A stretch of DNA of 5,227 nt, from contig DAOVKQ010000065.1 of the NCBI GenBank assembly GCA_030631705.1, positions 1 to 5,227 on the forward strand, written 5' to 3'. The translations under genes and the position numbers were made by a program. The stretch's first letter is position 1; every line of letters starts with the position of its first letter. The DNA comes from Candidatus Omnitrophota bacterium. GTDB taxonomy: Bacteria > Omnitrophota > Gorgyraeia > Duberdicusellales > 4484-171. Positions 4,718 through 5,227 of the stretch are shown here, in pieces. The notes beneath the pieces were generated by a model. The model was not told where the DNA came from. It saw only the letters and a program-made list of their open reading frames with translations, and did no database searches.

Positions 4718-4720
4718 AGC
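4620..4720 (-). ncRNA. Predicted pseudoknotted 5' leader RNA, class unknown
   Basis: In the minus-strand RNA three stems can form. P1 pairs 4720-4711 (GCUAUGGCAA) with 4640-4631 over 10 perfect bp. P2 pairs 4691-4681 (AAUGCCCCGGA) with 4630-4620 over 11 bp with one G-U. P3 pairs 4680-4674 with 4655-4649 over 7 bp with one G-U. The order P1a, P2a, P3a, P3b, P1b, P2b makes P1 and P2 cross, a pseudoknot. P1b and P2b are adjacent, as are P2a and P3a, so helices can stack. The promoter predicts a start at 4720, the first base of P1. The ribosome site follows eight bases after the fold. It matches no riboswitch or ribozyme class I can name. Confidence 0.6.
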
Positions 4721-4726
4721 ACCCTT

Positions 4727-4755
4727 AATATACCATGCCTCATTTTCATTGTCAA
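4727..4755 (-). promoter_or_regulatory. Strong sigma70-like promoter for the leader and small genes
   Basis: TTGACA (4755-4750) and TATATT (4732-4727) on the minus strand are separated by the ideal 17 bases, and the upstream flank is A/T-rich. Six bases after the -10 box is the G at 4720, the predicted start and first base of the pseudoknot. It is the best promoter in the window. Confidence 0.75.
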
Positions 4756-4958
4756 GAAGAAAAATATTTATTTTACCTTGCAATTTCAAAAAAAATATGG
4801 TAAAAGGGATTATAAGATAAGAATGGCAATATGAATTAATAACAACGAAATAAACAGCCTTCTTGGAGGGAGGGCGGAGAGACTCGTGCCCTCCGGCTGG
4901 TAGAATTATTGTAATGTAGATATAGAGTTTTTGCTAGTAAAACAAAAAAAAACAATTA
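4756..4958. other. Intergenic region between the minus-strand promoter and the plus-strand gene
   Basis: I see no minus-strand gene here. It holds an inverted repeat TTTTACC (4771-4777) and GGTAAAA (4799-4805) with a 21-base spacer, just upstream of the -35 box of the minus promoter, which could be an operator. A second inverted repeat, GGAGGGC (4869-4875) and GCCCTCC (4888-4894), can form a hairpin with a 12-base loop and is not followed by a T-run, so it is not a terminator. A plus-strand reading frame related to the methyltransferase is open from 4904. Confidence 0.5.
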
Positions 4959-5227
4959 ATGAGGCACGTTCCGAAGTTATTGTTGACAGTTTTAAAAAAG
5001 AAAAAACCTGCTATTGCCCTCGATATTGGTGTCGGCAAAGGATACTTACCAAGTCAATTACACAAACATAACTTACTTACGGATTATTATGGTATTGACA
5101 TAATACGGCAATCAAAGTATTGCAACGAGCAGATAGATATTTTAAATTTTGAAACACCGGGAAGATACCCGCTTATTATCTGTGATCAGGTCATTGAGCA
5201 TATCTATGACCAATCTCAAGCTCTCAA
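4959..5227 (+). CDS. Class I SAM-dependent methyltransferase, partial and probably frameshifted
   Basis: The frame runs off the right edge; 89 codons are visible from the ATG at 4959. ALDIGVGKGYLPSQL is motif I, the SAM-binding glycine loop. YYGIDI follows as motif II, whose acidic end would contact the ribose. LIICDQVIEHIYD is the motif IV region with the typical EH. The substrate is unknown. Residues 2-17 from this ATG are an odd leucine and lysine run with no ribosome site. The other frame just upstream (4904-5006) reads like the natural N-terminus: TINEARSEVIVDSFKKEK would join to PAIALDIG if one A were removed from the six-A run at 5001-5006. So the gene may be broken, or the base call may be wrong. 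It is the only plus-strand gene and may belong to a separate unit. Confidence 0.65.
   Translation, partial: MRHVPKLLLTVLKKKKPAIALDIGVGKGYLPSQLHKHNLLTDYYGIDIIRQSKYCNEQIDILNFETPGRYPLIICDQVIEHIYDQSQAL

Noticed and set aside
4620..4720. HDV-like self-cleaving ribozyme
   Set aside because: Stem order is similar, but there is no P4, the P1 stem is too long, the P1-P2 link is 22 bases and no base remains between P1b and P2b for the catalytic cytosine joint.

Overview
This window reads as an AT-rich, lysine-rich piece of bacteriophage, prophage or phage-like plasmid. Almost every gene lies on the minus strand in one tightly packed run with short overlaps and purine-rich Shine-Dalgarno (SD) sites. 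The host cannot be named from the sequence; SD use, sigma70-type promoters and bacterial-type SSB point to a bacterium. The only plus-strand gene is a partial methyltransferase at the right edge.

In transcription order on the minus strand: (1) About 4755-4620 is a strong sigma70-like promoter, with a predicted start at the first base of a roughly 100-nt leader that can fold into a pseudoknot. (2) About 4599-3666 holds small early or lysis-type genes: a 40-aa ORF, a 66-aa ORF, a secreted lysozyme-like protein with a signal peptide, and two tiny membrane proteins of which one looks holin-like. (3) About 3658-3509 is a second promoter and a leader that folds into a branched hairpin ending in eight U residues, like an attenuator. 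(4) About 3508-2643 is a replication block: a winged-helix replication-type protein, then three palindromic repeats (iteron or operator like) beside an AT-rich stretch, then a second replication-associated protein. (5) About 2636-472 is a 73-aa unknown, a Rad52-type single-strand annealing protein, a PD-(D/E)XK nuclease, an SSB and a 59-aa unknown. (6) About 503-1 is a helical unknown and a gene cut by the left edge.

The annealase, nuclease and SSB in a row form a phage homologous recombination set: the nuclease would resect DNA ends, SSB coat the single strand and the Rad52-like protein anneal it to a partner. The winged-helix protein and the repeats beside it suggest the replication origin lies within this same block.

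The most unusual signals are the two structured leaders, each right behind its own promoter, and the repeat cluster between two replication genes. The pseudoknot leader (4620-4720) matches no RNA class I can name. Several genes were found by hand because they are short or start with GTG: 4477-4599, 3847-3912, 3666-3830 and 472-651.
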